From positions 1-64,000 of the forward strand of contig NZ_NMWT01000027.1 of NCBI RefSeq assembly GCF_002860365.1: DNA of 64,000 bases, read 5' to 3'. Within the stretch, counting starts at the first letter, position 1. The number at the start of each line of letters is the position of its first letter. Source of the DNA: Bifidobacterium parmae (lineage in GTDB: Bacteria; Actinomycetota; Actinomycetes; Actinomycetales; Bifidobacteriaceae). The notes beneath the pieces were generated by a model. That model was not told the origin of the DNA, searched no databases, and worked only from the letters and a program-made list of their open reading frames with translations. Below, one piece after another: positions 21,345 to 31,473 of this stretch. The translations under genes and the position numbers were made by a program.

Positions 21345-21983
21345 TCAGACGCGCGCGCCGTCGTCGAAATAGCCGCCGCGGTCGCCGGTCTGGCGGCGGC
21401 GGGTCAGCAGCTTGCCGATGAGCCCGCCGAGACCGATGATCGTGCACATGCTGAACGCGAAGCTCAGCAGCCATCCGAGGAACGGCACCGACCCGATGCC
21501 GGGGATGAACATCGTGGCGATCGAGCCGACGAGCCCGACGGCGAGCAGGATCCAGCACACGAGGGTCGAGCGCTTCACCGGGCCGATTTCGGGGTTCGGG
21601 GGAGTGAAGCCGCCGTCATCGTAGGCGTCCATCACCCGGTCGGTGTCGAGCCAGCTGGAGCCGGTGAAATCGCGCGGGCCGTGGCTGGCGCCCGTGCGGG
21701 AGAACGCGTCGGGTTTCAGGTCGTCGATGTCGATGAGCCGTTCCTTCTCGCGGCGTTCGGCGTGCTTCTCGAAGCGTTTCGCGTTGCGCGACGACGCCAC
21801 CGACCTGAGCTCGTCCTTGTGCTCCGCCTCGAACGCCGCCCACGCCGCGTCGAGATTGCCCAGATCGGGCTTCGCCGCGTCGTCGCGTCCGGCGCCGGAC
21901 GGCGTCTTCGCCGTCTTCCCGTCGCCATCCGGAGCGGGGTTTGTGCGCTCGTCGTCAGCGTTGGTATTGTTGAGTTCAGTCAT
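21345..21983 (-). CDS. Hypothetical membrane protein with acidic N-terminal region
   Basis: A 212-aa protein of unknown function. Residues 1-~135 are hydrophilic, rich in Asp, Ala and charged pairs (NLDAAWAAFEAEHKDELRSV, then RFEKHAERREKERLIDIDDL), and probably disordered or helical. Two hydrophobic helices follow (STLVCWILLAVGLVGSIATM, and GWLLSFAFSMCTIIGLGGLI), then a short basic/acidic tail. The start ATG at 21983 lies 51 bases from the divergently transcribed acyltransferase start. It converges on the sugar ABC operon with a gap of 34 bases. Similar two-helix proteins next to plsC occur in bifidobacteria, but no role is known to me. Confidence 0.7.
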   Translation of the reverse strand: MTELNNTNADDERTNPAPDGDGKTAKTPSGAGRDDAAKPDLGNLDAAWAAFEAEHKDELRSVASSRNAKRFEKHAERREKERLIDIDDLKPDAFSRTGASHGPRDFTGSSWLDTDRVMDAYDDGGFTPPNPEIGPVKRSTLVCWILLAVGLVGSIATMFIPGIGSVPFLGWLLSFAFSMCTIIGLGGLIGKLLTRRRQTGDRGGYFDDGARV

Positions 21984-22034
21984 ACATACCACTCTAATGC
22001 GCGGCCAGGGTCTGCGCGGGGAGGGAAACGCCAA

Positions 22035-22739
22035 GTGCTCTACTGGTTCTTCGTCAAAGTGTTCGGTCCCATCGCGCGCCGCCGTCTCGGCCCCACGGCC
22101 AGGGGGCTGGAGAACATCCCGCGCAAGGGCGGCGCGATCATCGCCGCCAACCATCTGGCGGTCATCGACGACGCGCTCATCCCGATCACCTGCCCGCGCA
22201 TGGTGCATTTCATGGGCAAGGCCGAGTACTTCGAGGGCAAGGGCATCAAGGGCAAGTTCAAGAAGTGGTGGTTCACGTCCGTGGGCGTGTTCCCTGTCGA
22301 CCGTTCCGGCGGCAACAAGTCGCTGGGCGCGCTCGAGCACGCGCGTGAGATCATCGAGGACGGCCACCTGTTCGGCATCCACATCGAGGGCACGCGCAGC
22401 CCCGACGGCCGCCTGTACAAGGGTCATACGGGCGTGGCGCGTCTCGCGCTCGAGACCGGCTGCCCGATCGTGCCGACCGCGCTCATCGGCTCCGACAAGC
22501 TCCAGCCGATCGGCACGTCGATTCCGAAGAAGGGCAGGACGCAGGTGATCTACGGCAAGCCGATCCACGTGGAGCGGAAGCCGGCCGACGAGATCACGCA
22601 CGACGACCTGCGCGCGCTCACCGACCATCTGACCGCCGAGATCCAGAAGCTCAGCGGTCAGGAGTACGTGCCCGAATACGCGCAGAAGATCAAGGCCGAG
22701 CTCAAGGCCAGGAAAGAGGCCGAATCGGCCGCCGCGTGA
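22035..22739 (+). CDS. plsC: 1-acyl-sn-glycerol-3-phosphate acyltransferase
   Basis: Phospholipid-synthesis acyltransferase of the PlsC family, making phosphatidic acid. Motifs: NHLAVIDD (the catalytic NHx4D form, residues ~36-42), then GVFPVDRSGG, the EGTRSPDGRLYKGHTGVARL substrate-binding block and VPTALIGSDKLQP. The GTG start at 22035 is preceded by GGGGAGGGAAA; longer in-frame readings overlap the divergent gene and are rejected. The product is 234 aa. Two strong hairpins follow, separating it from the convergent pknB. Confidence 0.9.
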   Translation: MLYWFFVKVFGPIARRRLGPTARGLENIPRKGGAIIAANHLAVIDDALIPITCPRMVHFMGKAEYFEGKGIKGKFKKWWFTSVGVFPVDRSGGNKSLGALEHAREIIEDGHLFGIHIEGTRSPDGRLYKGHTGVARLALETGCPIVPTALIGSDKLQPIGTSIPKKGRTQVIYGKPIHVERKPADEITHDDLRALTDHLTAEIQKLSGQEYVPEYAQKIKAELKARKEAESAAA

Positions 22740-22765
22740 CGGACGTTCGTCTGCGCCGAAAGAAC

Positions 22766-22792
22766 CCTCAGTCGTCCGTAGAACGACTGAGG
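22766..22792 (+). terminator. plsC terminator
   Basis: CCTCAGTCGT (22766-22775) pairs exactly with ACGACTGAGG (22783-22792), loop of seven bases. Confidence 0.85.
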
Positions 22793-22803
22793 GGGGGCAT
22801 AGA

Positions 22804-22848
22804 AGAGGGGCGGTTCATCGCAATGTCGTTGCGATGAACCGCCCCTCT
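22804..22848. terminator. Bidirectional terminator with a perfect 20-bp stem
   Basis: Bases 22804-22823 and 22829-22848 are exact complements around a five-base loop (TGTCG). It lies seven bases after the pknB stop on the minus strand and after the first plsC hairpin on the plus strand. Confidence 0.88.
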
Positions 22849-22855
22849 CGTCGAC

Positions 22856-25363
22856 TCACACCACGGTGAGCGTGACGACCGTCTTGTTGCCCTTCTCGTC
22901 GCGCACGCGCACCTGCTGGCCGGGGTCGGGGCTCTGCAGGCGCACCGTGTGCGTCACGTCGCCGAGCGGCGCCGACTTCTTCACCTGCAGTCCGAGCGCC
23001 TCCAGCGTCTTGGACGCCTCGTCGTAGGTCTTGCCGCGCACGTCGGGGATGGTCACCATCTCCGGGCCCTTCGAGACGACCACGTCCACCGAGTCGCCCC
23101 AATGCAGCTGCGTGTCCTTCGCGACGGACGAGGAGATCACTTTGCCGGACTCGATCGTGTCGCTGTACTCCTCGCTCCAGTTCGCCTTGAGTTTGAGGTC
23201 GTCGAGCGCGGTGGCGGCCTCGTCCTTCGTGCGGCCCACGATGTCGGGCATGGTGACGGGCATCGGGCCCTTCGACAGGGCCACGTCGATCTCCGCGTTG
23301 TGCTTGAGCGTGGTGCCCGGGTCGGGGGAGATGCTCAGGGTCGCGCCTTCGGGCAGGGTCTCCGAGTACACGTCCTTCGACTGGTCGTGCTTCACGTTCG
23401 TGAATCCGGCCTTCTTCAACGCGTCGAGCGGCGCCTTGCCGTTGTCGGTGTTCGGGTCGAGGATGTCCGCGGGGATGGTGGCCATCCTGACGCCGCGGGA
23501 CACGACGACGCGCAGGGTGGGCGTGTGGCGTTTGCTCACGTGCGCGGCCACCTGGGCGTTCTTGCCGTCCAGCGTGGCGAGCACGATATGCCCCTCCTCG
23601 ACGGTGTCGCTGTACGCGGTCGACGTCTTGTACGGGATGCCCGTCACCTTGAGCGTGCTCTCGTACGCCTTCCATGCGGCGCCTTCCAGCGTGCACGCGC
23701 GGTCCGTCTCGCAGGCCACGTCGTCCGGTTTCGGCAGTTCCCAATAGCTGCCCGGGCCGCGGTAGTACCACCATGCGCCGCCGCCGCCCGCCGCGAGCGC
23801 GACGGTGAGCAGCACGGCGATCGTGATGATGATGGCCTTGCCGTGGCGTTTGCGCGGCGTCGTCGCGCCGGGCGCGGCGGCCTGCGCCGTCGGTTCGGCG
23901 GCGAGGTGCTGCGGCGGCGCCGCCTTCGCGCCGAAACCGTTTGCGAGCGAGGTGGTGGGACGCGGCGCCGCGGCCGCGTTCGTCCGCACGTCGCCTTTGA
24001 CCGGCTGCAGGGCGACGGTTGCGGCGTTCGACGCCGCCGCGTCGGGTGTCGCAACGGCGGGCGGCATGGCGGGGTCGGATTCCACGGTGCGCGGCGCCGC
24101 ATCGGTTATGGGGCGTTGCCCGGTCAGCGTGGATTCGTCCGCGAAGTCGAGCAGGCTGAGCGCCTGCGTCTCCTTCGGCTCGGGCATGGGCGCGAGCACC
24201 TGCGTCGCGCCCGCCTCGATGGCGGTGGTCGGCGGCAGCGTCTCGGTTTCCGCGGCCTGCGCGGGGGGCGTCGCTTCCTGCGGCAGGACGGTCGTCCGTG
24301 AGTCGGTCGTGCCGGAATCCGATGCATCATGCGTCGCCGCGTCACGCGGGGCGGGTTCCGTTTCGGGCGGCGTCGGCGGCTGCGGCGTCGCCGGGGGCGC
24401 GGGCGGCAACCCCGCCCCGGCGAGCCGTGCGCCGACCGCGCCGGCCGTGCGGTCCGCGTCGTGCGCCGTCGCGTCCGTTTCGGCCGGTCGCCGATACTGC
24501 CATGCCTCCACCGAGAGCCCGCGCATCACGTCGCGCAGTTCCGCCGCCGCGGCGGTCGCGTCGGCGGGACGCGCGTCGATGGCGCGTGCGGTCAGGTGCG
24601 CGACGAACCGTGCGACCGCCGGGTCGATGCCGGGGCAGGGCACGGTGAGGGACGGCACGTCCTCGTGGACGTGCTTGAAGACGAGCGTGACGGGATTGTC
24701 GGAGATGAACGGCACGTGGCCGACGAGCATCTCCCACGCCATGATGCCGACCGCGTACAGGTCGCCCTGCGGCGTCGCCTCGTTGCGTTCGATGGTCTCG
24801 GGCGGCAGGTAGGCGGCGGTGCCGAGCAGCATGCCGGTGGAGGAGAGCGTCGCCTGCGAGGTGGCCTTCGCGAGACCGAAGTCGGTGATCTGCACGCGGC
24901 CGCGGTCGTTGAGCATGATGTTCTCGGGTTTGATGTCGCGGTGCACGACGTTCACCTGATGCGCGCTGGACAGGCCGTCGAGCGTCTCGGCGACGACGCG
25001 CAGCGTCTGGCGCACGCTGAACACGCCCTGCCCGTTCATCTCGTGGCGCAGGTTCACGCCGTGCACGTACTCCATGACGAGGTAGGCGCGTCCGTCGGAT
25101 TCGCCGGCGTCGTACACCTGCACGACATGCGGGTTGGCGATGCGCGCCGCGGACCTCGCCTCGCGGCGGAAGCGTTCGAGGAACTGGTCGCGGTGCGGTC
25201 CCTCGGCGAGCTGCGCGTGCATCATCTTGACGGCCACCGTGCGTCCGAGCCGCTCGTCCTGCGCCTCGTACACCGTCGCCATGCCGCCCTGCGCGATCCG
25301 GCGCACGATGCGGTAGCGGCCTTCGATCACCTGGCCTACGGGGGTGTTTGCGGCTTCACTCAT
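22856..25363 (-). CDS. pknB: Serine/threonine protein kinase with PASTA domains
   Basis: Membrane kinase thought to sense peptidoglycan fragments. The kinase domain (residues ~18-285) has the glycine loop RIAQGGMATVYEA, catalytic VVHRDIKPENIMLND and DFGLAKA followed by the APE-like PPET. A Pro/Ala/Thr-rich linker (~290-500) leads to one membrane helix (IIITIAVLLTVALAAGGG, ~505-523). Outside the membrane are about four PASTA-like repeats, recognisable by turns such as MPDIVGRTKDEAATALDDL and IPDVRGKTYDEASKTLEALG. Total length is 835 aa. Upstream on the same strand lies the polyprenyl synthase gene. Confidence 0.94.
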   Translation of the reverse strand: MSEAANTPVGQVIEGRYRIVRRIAQGGMATVYEAQDERLGRTVAVKMMHAQLAEGPHRDQFLERFRREARSAARIANPHVVQVYDAGESDGRAYLVMEYVHGVNLRHEMNGQGVFSVRQTLRVVAETLDGLSSAHQVNVVHRDIKPENIMLNDRGRVQITDFGLAKATSQATLSSTGMLLGTAAYLPPETIERNEATPQGDLYAVGIMAWEMLVGHVPFISDNPVTLVFKHVHEDVPSLTVPCPGIDPAVARFVAHLTARAIDARPADATAAAAELRDVMRGLSVEAWQYRRPAETDATAHDADRTAGAVGARLAGAGLPPAPPATPQPPTPPETEPAPRDAATHDASDSGTTDSRTTVLPQEATPPAQAAETETLPPTTAIEAGATQVLAPMPEPKETQALSLLDFADESTLTGQRPITDAAPRTVESDPAMPPAVATPDAAASNAATVALQPVKGDVRTNAAAAPRPTTSLANGFGAKAAPPQHLAAEPTAQAAAPGATTPRKRHGKAIIITIAVLLTVALAAGGGGAWWYYRGPGSYWELPKPDDVACETDRACTLEGAAWKAYESTLKVTGIPYKTSTAYSDTVEEGHIVLATLDGKNAQVAAHVSKRHTPTLRVVVSRGVRMATIPADILDPNTDNGKAPLDALKKAGFTNVKHDQSKDVYSETLPEGATLSISPDPGTTLKHNAEIDVALSKGPMPVTMPDIVGRTKDEAATALDDLKLKANWSEEYSDTIESGKVISSSVAKDTQLHWGDSVDVVVSKGPEMVTIPDVRGKTYDEASKTLEALGLQVKKSAPLGDVTHTVRLQSPDPGQQVRVRDEKGNKTVVTLTVV

Positions 25364-25455
25364 GGGGTTGCGTCCGTGTCCTTACGTCACTCACGAAAAT
25401 CACCGGGATGCGTTCCGCCGCGACGTTCCGCCGCGGGCATCCCTGCCGTTCCACT

Positions 25456-26553
25456 CTAGCGTTTGGCCACGTCCGGCACGAAACGCGCGCACGCGTCCGC
25501 GAGGCGCCTGCGCGCGTCCGCTTCGAGGCCGAGCGCGTCGATCGCTTCGAGCGAGCGCGTCCATAGCCGGGCGATGCGTTCGTGGGAGCGGTCCACGGCG
25601 CCGGTGGAGGCGAACAGGCCGATCGCGCGGCGCACGTCCGCCTCGTCGCGCGCGGGGGCGGAGAACATGGCGACGAGTTCGGCGCGTTCCGCCGCGGACG
25701 CGGCTTCGAGCGCGTCGGCGAGCAGCACCGTGCGCTTGCCCTCGCGGATGTCGCCGCCCACCGGCTTGCCGCTGGTGCGGCTCGATCCGACCACGTCGAT
25801 CAGATCGTCCTCCAGCTGGAACGCGAGGCCCAGCGGCACGCCCACGGCGAGCGCCTTCGCGCGCGCGTCCGCCGGGGCGTCGCCGGCGGCGAGCAGGGCG
25901 AGTTCGAGCGGCGCGATCGTCGTGTAGCTGGCCGTCTTCCAGCGGAACACGCCGAGCGACGCCTCGGCGAGTGCCCGCGGGTCGGCCAGCGGCGCCTGTT
26001 CGACGGCGAGGTCGAGCACCTGTCCGATCTCCACCTCGCGCTGCATGGTGAGGAACGCGGAGACCAGCGCGGACGGGTTCTCGAGCCGTGCGGCCGCGCT
26101 GTTGGCGATGTCGACGCAGGCGGTGGCGAGCAGGTCGCCGAGCATGAGGCCGAGGCCGCGGCCGATCGCCGCGTCGCCGGTGCGGGCCTCCAGCGCCCGG
26201 TGCGCGCTCGGCTTGCCGCGGCGCAGATCGGAGTCGTCGATGATGTCGTCGTGGACGAGCGCCGCCGTCTGGAACACCTCGATCGCGCACGCCATGTCCA
26301 CCATCGCGTCGCGGGCGGCGGGATCCCCGTCGAATGCGTCGTACGCGGCGAGGGCGAGCAGCGCGCGCAGACGCTTGCCGCCTTCGCTGGAGGTCACGCC
26401 CTGGCGCACGACCGCGTCCATCATCGACCGGCATGCGGCGGGGATGGGGGAGCCGGCCGCGGCGGCGCCTTCGGCGGGCACGCCCGCCCGTTCGGCCACC
26501 AGGGCGGCGATACGCGGTTCGATCAGGGAACGGTCAACGTCTCTCAAACACAT
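25456..26553 (-). CDS. Polyprenyl (geranylgeranyl-type) diphosphate synthase
   Basis: Isoprenoid chain-elongating enzyme making the prenyl diphosphate used in membrane carriers. Both aspartate-rich motifs are present: DDIIDDSDLRRGKPSAH (first, near residue 119) and DDLIDVVGSSRTSGKPVGGD (second, near residue 260), with GKRLRALLAL upstream. Length (365 aa) is normal for the IdsA/GrcC-like group. The product chain length cannot be read from the sequence. A perfect DnaA-box 9-mer (26563-26571) lies 10 bases before its start. Confidence 0.88.
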   Translation of the reverse strand: MCLRDVDRSLIEPRIAALVAERAGVPAEGAAAAGSPIPAACRSMMDAVVRQGVTSSEGGKRLRALLALAAYDAFDGDPAARDAMVDMACAIEVFQTAALVHDDIIDDSDLRRGKPSAHRALEARTGDAAIGRGLGLMLGDLLATACVDIANSAAARLENPSALVSAFLTMQREVEIGQVLDLAVEQAPLADPRALAEASLGVFRWKTASYTTIAPLELALLAAGDAPADARAKALAVGVPLGLAFQLEDDLIDVVGSSRTSGKPVGGDIREGKRTVLLADALEAASAAERAELVAMFSAPARDEADVRRAIGLFASTGAVDRSHERIARLWTRSLEAIDALGLEADARRRLADACARFVPDVAKR

Positions 26554-26739
26554 GCCTCTAAGTTATCCACAATGCGCGCCGAACACAAGAACCCAATGGT
26601 TCCAAGGCCTCGCGGGGTACTGACCACATTGGCCGCGGAGCGTGCGCGCGGCGGGGCCCGGCCGTCATACTGGCATCACGGCCGCGGAACCCCCGGCCGT
26701 GACGGCAACGACCATCGAACGACCATCAAGGAGGATGCC

Positions 26740-27453
26740 ATGACGAAGCACCGACGCACCCGTAACGCGAACCCGCCCGATCCGCCCGGCCCCGGGGGGA
26801 AGGGGCAGCGGCCCGTGCACGCCGACAGCCCGGACGAGTGCCGCGAGTTCCTCGAAGGGCTCGACGAGCTCGACGCCGACGTGATCGACGGGCTCGTGGG
26901 GCGCCTGCGCGCCGACCGGCGCGAACGCGGCCCCGAATCGGGCAACAACGAGTGGATGGACGGTCCGCTCGACGAGTGGCTCGACAACATCGACCACGGC
27001 CGCGTCGACCTCGACGAGGAGACGATGGCCACGATCGCCGTCGGCATGCACGAGGTGCTGGCGATGCGCGACGCGCTGATCCTCTCGCTGATCGTCGACC
27101 GGGCGGCCTGCGACAGGGACATGCTGATGACGATCCTGTCGCGTCCGCGCACGCCTCCCGTCTCCGCGCTGGTGCGCGACCTGATGACCGCGGCGTTCGA
27201 GAGCGACGACGGGCCGGACATGGGCCGCTGCCAGGCGGGGATCACCATGTTCTCCGCCATGGCGTGCCTGATGCCGCTGACGATGACGGCGCAGCCGTTC
27301 GCCGCGATCGCCTACATCCTGTGGTGGTTGGGCGACTGCCGCGCCCCCGTCTACGCGCTGCGCTCACTCGCCGCCGACGAGGGCTGCACGCTGGCGGCGA
27401 TCGTGCTGGGCGCGTCGGAACGCGGTCTGGGACCGGCGTGCAGCTGCGCCTGA
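26740..27453 (+). CDS. DUF4192-like hypothetical protein
   Basis: A 237-aa protein with AAGGAGG six bases before the ATG at 26740. The first ~50 residues are polar (Pro/Asp-rich). The rest is helical and ends in FAAIAYILWWLGDCRAPVYA followed by LRSLAADEGCTLAAIVLGAS, which resembles the C-terminal repeat of DUF4192, an actinobacterial family often encoded beside the principal sigma factor. No catalytic motif is visible. It precedes rpoD by 156 bases, which contain the sigma gene's own promoter. Function unknown. Confidence 0.65.
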   Translation: MTKHRRTRNANPPDPPGPGGKGQRPVHADSPDECREFLEGLDELDADVIDGLVGRLRADRRERGPESGNNEWMDGPLDEWLDNIDHGRVDLDEETMATIAVGMHEVLAMRDALILSLIVDRAACDRDMLMTILSRPRTPPVSALVRDLMTAAFESDDGPDMGRCQAGITMFSAMACLMPLTMTAQPFAAIAYILWWLGDCRAPVYALRSLAADEGCTLAAIVLGASERGLGPACSCA

Positions 27454-27548
27454 GCGGCCGCCGCGGCGCGTCCGGGCGCGCGGGTTTCTTCGCGACGGGA
27501 ATAATCGTCCCTATGGGGTGGTTTACTCACATAGTTGACGATTTGCCC

Positions 27549-27577
27549 TTGCCAGAAGTGTGCCCTTGTGGTATATG
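27549..27577 (+). promoter_or_regulatory. Promoter of the principal sigma factor gene
   Basis: TTGCCA (27549-27554), a 17-base spacer, and TATATG (27572-27577) lie 32 bases before the TTG start of rpoD. The spacing is ideal and four or five of six bases match consensus in each hexamer. Confidence 0.6.
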
Positions 27578-27609
27578 AGGCGGGGCGAGGAACCGCGAGG
27601 AGGAACAGT

Positions 27610-29028
<1,419 letters not shown>

Positions 29029-29069
29029 TCGGCGGCCGCCGACCAACCATCGTTCAACACTAGGGGATT

Positions 29070-31358
29070 ATGGCGAAAGAGGAATACGGCGCCAAGGACC
29101 TGGCCGTCCTTGAGGGCCTGGACGCGGTGCGCAAACGCCCGGGCATGTACATCGGCACCACCGACTCGCAGGGCCTCATGCACTGCCTGTGGGAGATCAT
29201 CGACAACTCCGTCGACGAGGCGTTGGCCGGGTTCTGCACGAACATCGTCGTGACGCTGCACACCGACGGATCGATCGAGGTGGCGGACGACGGCCGCGGC
29301 ATCCCGGTCGACAAGGAGCCGAAGACGAAGCTCACCGGCGTGGAGGTCGTGCTCACCAAGCTGCACGCCGGCGCGAAGTTCGGCAACTCCTCGTACAACG
29401 CGGTCGGCGGCCTGCACGGCGTCGGCTCGTCGGTCGTCAACGCGTTGAGCTCCCGTCTCGACGTGTGGGTGGACCGCGACGGGCTCACGCACCACATGTC
29501 GTTCCACCAGGGGCACCCGGGCGTGTACGCGGACGCCGACCCGGCGAACCCGTCGCCGGACTCGCCGTTCAAGCGCACGCGCAAGAACCGGCCCACCGAA
29601 TTGGAGATCGTCGGCAAGGTGCCCGCCAAGCGCACCGGCACGCGCATCCGCTACTGGGCGGACAAGGAGATCTTCAACAGCACCGCCGAGTTCTCCTACG
29701 AGCAGCTCATCGACCGCGTGCGCCAGACCAGCTTCCTCGTGCCGGGCCTGAAGATCACCGTCGTCGACGAGAACGTGCCCGAGACGGGCGACGCGTCGCT
29801 CGACGAGATGCGCGAGGTCGACGCCGTCGCTACGGCCGGGACCGCGGTCGCCGCCGAGACGGAGACGGTCGCCGATGCCCCCGATGTCTCCGACACGCCC
29901 GCCGCGTCCGAGGCCGCCGGCCCGTCCGACGCGGTCGCCGTGGCGCAGGCCGACGCGGCCGCGCGCACGCACGCCCGCGTCGAGGAGTTCCTCCACACCG
30001 GCGGCGTCAGGGACTTCGTCGACTTCCTCTCCCACGGCGAGCCGATCTCCGACATCTGGCGCATCCAGGGCGAAGGCACCTACGAGGAGGAGACGCAGGC
30101 CGTCGGCGAGAACGGCGAGCTGCACGCGCAGAACGTGACGCGCACCTGCGGCGTCGACATCGCCCTCAGGTGGGTGAACGGCTACGACACGGTGATGCGC
30201 AGCTTCGTCAACATCATCGAGACGCCCGGCGGCGGCACGCACGTCGACGGGCTGATGAACTCGATCACCCGTCAGGTGCGCAAGACCGTCGAGGCGAACG
30301 CGCGCAAGCTCAAGGTGAACCTCAAGGACCAGCACATGCGCGTCGAACGCGACGACATCATGGCCGGACTCGTGGCCGTCGTCACCGTGCGCATCGCCGA
30401 ACCCCAGTTCCAGGGGCAGACCAAGGACGTGCTCGGCACCGCGCAGGTCAAGCCGATCGTCACCCGCATGACCGACAAGCAGTTCGGCGAGATGATCGCC
30501 GGCGCCAAACGCGGCTACAAGGAGCAGTCGGCGCGCGTGCTCGAGAAGATCGTCGGCGAGATGCACGCCCGCGTCCAGTCGCGCAAGGCCAAGGAGGTCA
30601 CGCGCCGCAAGAACGCGCTCGAATCCGCGTCGATGCCGTCGAAGCTGTCCGACTGCCAGCCGGGCAACGACGACGTGGCCGAACTGTTCATCGTCGAGGG
30701 CGACTCCGCGCTCGGCACCGCGAAGGCTGCCCGCAACTCCGGCTTCCAGGCGCTCCTGCCGATCCGAGGCAAGATCCTCAACGTGCAGAAGGCGTCGATC
30801 ACGCAGATGCTGTCGAACAAGGAGTGCGCGGCCATCATCCAGGTGGTGGGCGCCGGCAGCGGCCAGAGCTTCGACATCGAACAGGCGCGCTACAACAAGG
30901 TCATCATGATGACCGATGCCGACGTGGACGGCGCGCACATCCGCATCCTGCTGCTCACCCTGTTCTACCGCTACATGCGTCCGCTCATCGAACACGGCCA
31001 CGTGTACGCGGCCGTGCCGCCGCTGCACCGCATCGCGCTCGCCGGCTCGCACAAGGGCGAATACATCTACACGTATTCGGACGACGAGCTCGCCGGCAAG
31101 CTCGCCGACCTGGACCGCCGTCACATCTCCTACAACCCGGATATCCAACGCTACAAGGGTCTGGGCGAGATGGACGCTGACCAGCTGGCCGACACGACGA
31201 TGGATCCGCGCACGCGCATGCTGCGCCGCATCCGCATGGAGGACGCCGCCCAGGCGGCCGAGATCTTCAGCCTGCTCATGGGCGACGACGTGCCGCCGCG
31301 CAAGGCGTTCATCGTCGAGAACGCCGACGACTTCGACCGTTCCAAGATCGACACGTGA
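29070..31358 (+). CDS. parE: DNA topoisomerase IV subunit B
   Basis: ATPase subunit of a type IIA topoisomerase. GHKL ATPase motifs: IIDNSVDEALAGF, the DDGRGIPVD loop and GGLHGVGSSVVNALS. The TOPRIM region carries EGDSALGTAKAARNSGFQAL and DADVDGAHIRILLLT, with the family end DRSKIDT. Between the two ATPase-linked strands there is an insertion rich in Ala, Asp and Val (about residues 245-300, nt 29800-29970). ParE rather than GyrB is inferred from the rpoD neighbourhood and a parC gene later in the window. The start ATG at 29070 follows AGGGGA. Confidence 0.9.
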   Translation: MAKEEYGAKDLAVLEGLDAVRKRPGMYIGTTDSQGLMHCLWEIIDNSVDEALAGFCTNIVVTLHTDGSIEVADDGRGIPVDKEPKTKLTGVEVVLTKLHAGAKFGNSSYNAVGGLHGVGSSVVNALSSRLDVWVDRDGLTHHMSFHQGHPGVYADADPANPSPDSPFKRTRKNRPTELEIVGKVPAKRTGTRIRYWADKEIFNSTAEFSYEQLIDRVRQTSFLVPGLKITVVDENVPETGDASLDEMREVDAVATAGTAVAAETETVADAPDVSDTPAASEAAGPSDAVAVAQADAAARTHARVEEFLHTGGVRDFVDFLSHGEPISDIWRIQGEGTYEEETQAVGENGELHAQNVTRTCGVDIALRWVNGYDTVMRSFVNIIETPGGGTHVDGLMNSITRQVRKTVEANARKLKVNLKDQHMRVERDDIMAGLVAVVTVRIAEPQFQGQTKDVLGTAQVKPIVTRMTDKQFGEMIAGAKRGYKEQSARVLEKIVGEMHARVQSRKAKEVTRRKNALESASMPSKLSDCQPGNDDVAELFIVEGDSALGTAKAARNSGFQALLPIRGKILNVQKASITQMLSNKECAAIIQVVGAGSGQSFDIEQARYNKVIMMTDADVDGAHIRILLLTLFYRYMRPLIEHGHVYAAVPPLHRIALAGSHKGEYIYTYSDDELAGKLADLDRRHISYNPDIQRYKGLGEMDADQLADTTMDPRTRMLRRIRMEDAAQAAEIFSLLMGDDVPPRKAFIVENADDFDRSKIDT

Positions 31359-31392
31359 CGGCGTCCGTCCCGCCGCCGGCGGGAGCGGACGG

Positions 31393-31426
31393 GGAGCCCG
31401 GTTGCACGAGGTTGCAGCCGGGCTCC
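31393..31426 (+). terminator. parE terminator
   Basis: GGAGCCCGG (31393-31401) pairs with CCGGGCTCC (31418-31426), with a TGCA/TGCA inner pair and a short loop. Confidence 0.8.
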
Positions 31427-31473
31427 CTCGTATGTGTGTGTTTTGTGCGCAACCGCTACTATGCTTGTCCGAT

